The notes under the pieces: generated by a model
Database searches by the model: none
The model's input: the letters and a program-made list of their open reading frames with translations, nothing else
What the model was told of the DNA's origin: nothing
Program-made: the position numbers and the translations under genes
Source: Novosphingobium sp.
Lineage (GTDB): Bacteria > Pseudomonadota > Alphaproteobacteria > Sphingomonadales > Sphingomonadaceae
Direction: 5' to 3'
Length of the DNA: 10,084 bases
Assembly: GCA_030830245.1 (NCBI GenBank)
Contig: JAURNJ010000204.1
Span: forward strand, 1-10,084
Shown: positions 8,401 through 10,084 of the stretch, one piece after another
Position numbering within the stretch: position 1 is the first letter of the stretch
How the letters are laid out: each line of letters begins with the position of its first letter

Positions 8401-8418
8401 GAGCGCAACGAGGCATGA
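5401..8418 (+). CDS. addB: Double-strand break repair protein AddB, alphaproteobacterial type
   Basis: AddB partners AddA in the helicase-nuclease that resects double-strand DNA ends up to a recombination hotspot and loads RecA. The product has 1005 residues, close to the family's usual size. The N-terminal two thirds looks like an inactivated UvrD-like helicase fold: no Walker A is seen, but a helicase-like GLVEGVWPG segment follows VICG. The C-terminal PD-(D/E)XK nuclease is intact, with GTAVHE (His770), GRADRID (Asp853) and VDYKTG (Asp867, Lys869), corresponding to RecB His956, Asp1067, Asp1080 and Lys1082. Only two cysteines occur in the whole protein, so the four-cysteine iron-sulfur cluster known from Bacillus AddB cannot form; DPYQFY stands where its CPY motif would be. 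The GTG at 5401 is chosen because it overlaps the murU stop by 8 bases and the family N-terminus (YSIAAH) follows soon after. The open frame further upstream is a murU shadow. Confidence 0.96.
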   Translation: MAERPGPSIYSIAAHRGFADALVAGLLPRYREADLGLARLTLLLPSRRTVRTVTEAFVRLAGSEDAGGMLLPRMAVVGDLDLDETLGPLLDSLGAGLDIAPAADPTRRWLRLAEILREVEGEKAGKGASLLRRAFEIGQTMDRLLVEGIDPADVLTENVVGMVKEMARHWEESTATFLRVFVRWQSELAERGELDAPARRNLLFYHAARQWRGNPPAHPIVAAGVTSASPALARLLRVISELPSGAVILPDLDLGMDAKAWDSLGDAGMPSEPDAPLIGRNDAVTHPQYHLKLLLNRMGIARGEVQQWHRAGPSAAPPERSKAISNLFLPPDGSARWVDLPARSRRLPGVRLMESAHPGAEAQAISILIRKALETPEKRVALVTPDRSLAARFAALLRRWQIEADDSAGDPLSQSVAGRLLLLLAELIAEQFAPVPLIAALSHPLVRRGDGRAAWLERVRGMDLALRGPRPAAGLATLNSAAAKARQADWWQEVAALLAPVDIAETTMPFSDLLDRLAGVGEALCGEGLWANADGRALAALVDELREAARDAGSILEPRELHAVLRDAMDRVAVRAPWGGHPRVAIYGLLEARMSRADLVICGGLVEGVWPGSATPDPLVPPAVLRALGVPGADFRIGLAAHDLAAALGAPEVVLSYALRDDSAPVVPSRFVLRVRALLGELIDKKAGKHWESEAAELGKLVDAADRAPPYPRPKPMPSAEQRKVDISVTALDRLRSDPYQFYASSILRLGRLDSLDAEPSAAWKGTAVHEILDKWHKAGEPPEGLHAIADQVLDTMSAHPLMRSLWRPRLIAGLDWVASEILRLRGEGRSVLKTEIDGEMHVDGVRIHGRADRIDRLADGTLAVVDYKTGIPPSWKQVDQGFALQLGLVAMIAQAGGFPAISGEPTRFEYWSLARDTKRKGEIAPFGYVQTPILEGSKKTGIAAEYFLPKAREYLDDALKRWILGSDPFTARLNPDLGVYTDFDQLMRLDEWFTDLSDEERNEA
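8415..8418 (+). other. ATGA stop/start overlap between addB and addA
   Basis: The addB TGA (8416-8418) overlaps the addA ATG (8415-8417). This predicts translational coupling and balanced output of the two subunits. AGG at 8411-8413 is too close to act as a normal ribosome-binding site; purine-rich sequence further upstream, around 8396-8403, is the alternative. Confidence 0.7.
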
Positions 8419-10084
8419 GCGGTTCGCCCCAGAAGCTCGACGGCAACCAGATGCTCGCCGTTGTGCCCGACGATACGGTCTGGCTTTCGGCCTCGGCGGG
8501 CACCGGCAAGACGCATGTGCTCGCCTCGCGCGTGCTGCGGCTTTTGCTGCAACCCTCGGTCGATCCATCGGCGGTGCTGTGCCTGACCTTCACCAAGGCC
8601 GGCGCAACCGAGATGGCGACGCGGATCAAGGACACGCTGGCAAAGTGGGTGTGGCTTGCCGACGTTGACCTGTTCGCCCAGCTCGACGCCATCGGCGCAC
8701 CCAGCGACGATGCGACCAGAGACCGCGCCCGCACTCTCTTCGCAAAGGTGCTCGATTGCCCCGGCGGTGGCCTGCGGATCGATACGATCCACGCCTTCGC
8801 TCAATGGCTGCTCGCAGCCTTTCCACACGAGGCCGGGCTGATCCCCGGCACGCGACCGATCGAGGATCGCGAACGGGCGGTGCTGGCGAGGCAGGTTTTG
8901 GCCGACTTGCTGGTCCGTGCGCAGAACGATCCTCTTGGCGATCCGCAATTGCTCGATGCCCTGGCCGACCTGTCGCTGCGCATGGGGCCGGACGAGGTGG
9001 AGGCCTACCTGCTGCGCTGCGCGCAGGCCCGCGATGCATGGTTCGGCCCCGGTGGCTGGCAGGAACCGATGCGGCCAAGGCTGCTTGGCTTGCTTGGCCT
9101 GCCCTCGGACGCGGACGAAGCGAGCCTGGCCGCAATTTGCGCAGACGATGCATTCGATGTGGCGAGCCTGCGGCGGTGCATGGAAATCAACGCGGCCTGG
9201 ACAGCCAAGACCGGCCAAGAGGCTGCGGCTACGATTGGCGCCTGGCTTGCTGACAGTCACGCCGCCCGCCTTGCGGGAATCGATGGGCTGGCGAGCGTTT
9301 TCCTCACCCAAAAGGGCGAACCGCGCGCAAGCGGCTCTCAGGAAAAACTTGACCCATCCTATCCGGATTATCGAGCACGCGTTGTCGAATGTATCGTAGC
9401 CATCCGCGAGGGAAAGGCGCTGCTTGAGCTCGCCGACCGGCTCGTGCCCGCGCTAAGGCTGGGCCGCGCCTTCGCGCTGGCCTGGGACAAGGCGAAGCAG
9501 CGCGAGGGCCTGATCGACTTCGACGACCAGATCCGCGAGGCTGCCAACCTTCTCAACCGCAGCGAACTGGCTGACTGGATCCGCTACAAGCTCGATCGGC
9601 GCTTTGATCACATTCTTGTCGATGAAGCGCAGGACACCAATGCCGCGCAGTGGGACATCGTTTTCGCGCTGACCGGCGAATTCTTTGCCGGGCAGGGGCA
9701 GCACGGCGATTTGCTGCGCACGTTGTTCGTGGTCGGCGACTACAAGCAGGCGATCTTCCGGTTCCAGGGCACAAGTCCGGAAAACTTCGCTGCCGCGCGC
9801 GAACGGGTGCGTGAGGAGATGGCCGGGGCTGCCGCGAATGCGCAGATGCTGCGCACCAATCAGCGCGCCCGTGAGCTCAACGAATATGGCCTCGGGCGCA
9901 GTTTCCGCACGTCGCAACCGGTGCTCGATTTTGTCGACAAGGCGATTGCCGCAATCGGGCATGAGGCCTTCGGGCTGGACCAGCCTGCAGAACCGCACAA
10001 GGGCTGGAAGGACCGGCGAGGTTATGTCGCGTTGTGGAGACCGGTGGGGGCAGCTGTCGAGGATGCCGGCGAGGGCGAAGAGAG
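8415..10084 (+). CDS. addA: Double-strand break repair helicase AddA, 5' part (runs off window end)
   Basis: AddA is the UvrD/Rep-type superfamily 1 helicase subunit of AddAB, which unwinds DNA ends and also carries a C-terminal nuclease. The frame stays open from the ATG to the last base, giving 556 complete codons of a family that is usually about 1100-1200 residues. Helicase motifs appear in the right order: Walker A ASAGTGKT (26-33, Lys32, Thr33), motif Ia LTFTKAGATEM (57-67), a DTIHAF segment, Walker B VDEAQDT (402-408, Asp403, Glu404), motif III VVGDYKQAIFRFQG (about 439-452), and a motif IV region with SFRT and VLDFVD. Motifs V and VI and the nuclease domain should lie beyond the window. 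I read through the frame by eye and found no stop or frameshift. The start is fixed by the 4-base overlap with addB. Confidence 0.96.
   Translation, partial: MSGSPQKLDGNQMLAVVPDDTVWLSASAGTGKTHVLASRVLRLLLQPSVDPSAVLCLTFTKAGATEMATRIKDTLAKWVWLADVDLFAQLDAIGAPSDDATRDRARTLFAKVLDCPGGGLRIDTIHAFAQWLLAAFPHEAGLIPGTRPIEDRERAVLARQVLADLLVRAQNDPLGDPQLLDALADLSLRMGPDEVEAYLLRCAQARDAWFGPGGWQEPMRPRLLGLLGLPSDADEASLAAICADDAFDVASLRRCMEINAAWTAKTGQEAAATIGAWLADSHAARLAGIDGLASVFLTQKGEPRASGSQEKLDPSYPDYRARVVECIVAIREGKALLELADRLVPALRLGRAFALAWDKAKQREGLIDFDDQIREAANLLNRSELADWIRYKLDRRFDHILVDEAQDTNAAQWDIVFALTGEFFAGQGQHGDLLRTLFVVGDYKQAIFRFQGTSPENFAAARERVREEMAGAAANAQMLRTNQRARELNEYGLGRSFRTSQPVLDFVDKAIAAIGHEAFGLDQPAEPHKGWKDRRGYVALWRPVGAAVEDAGEGEE

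Noticed and set aside
8340..9311. Minus-strand open frame of 323 codons across the addB/addA junction
   Set aside because: It lies wholly opposite two well-supported genes, and the helicase motifs of AddA are read from the plus strand. The translation is low in recognisable motifs.

Overview
The window looks like chromosomal core DNA of an alphaproteobacterium, most likely of the order Sphingomonadales. It is GC-rich with a strong G/C preference at third codon positions, its AddB/AddA resemble the alphaproteobacterial type, and it carries a DivL-like cell-cycle kinase, a family known from alphaproteobacteria. The order-level placement is an impression from protein style and is not proven here. 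I see no mobile elements, CRISPR arrays, RNA genes or phage genes, and no sign of recent transfer.

Layout, all on the + strand: the 3' part of ahcY (S-adenosylhomocysteine hydrolase, 1-846); a 69-base gap; a DivL-like multi-PAS pseudo-histidine kinase (916-3252); tsaE (3257-3733); an AmgK-type sugar kinase (3706-4692); a MurU-type nucleotidyltransferase (4689-5408); addB (5401-8418); and the first half of addA (8415 to the window end). From divL to addA, neighbours are separated by 4 bases or overlap by 4, 8 or 28 bases. This predicts one six-gene transcription unit with translational coupling at most junctions. Coding density is close to 100 percent and no gap exceeds 69 bases.

Functionally the run combines cell-cycle phosphorelay control (DivL), tRNA t6A37 modification (TsaE), peptidoglycan amino-sugar recycling (AmgK then MurU, giving UDP-MurNAc without passing through MurA), and double-strand-break end processing (AddB, AddA). 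The AmgK/MurU and AddB/AddA pairs each form a clear functional unit. The link between them and DivL/TsaE is only positional.

The most interesting observation is in the DivL-like kinase. The phospho-accepting histidine of an otherwise intact H-box is replaced by threonine (Thr565), where Caulobacter DivL is known to carry tyrosine (Tyr550). The ATP lid also lacks a recognisable F-box. Two secondary points are worth checking: AddB has only two cysteines and no Walker A motif, and MurU has Glu where sugar-nucleotidyltransferases usually have a metal-binding Asp. Otherwise this is an ordinary housekeeping region, and I find no evidence of a wholly new system.
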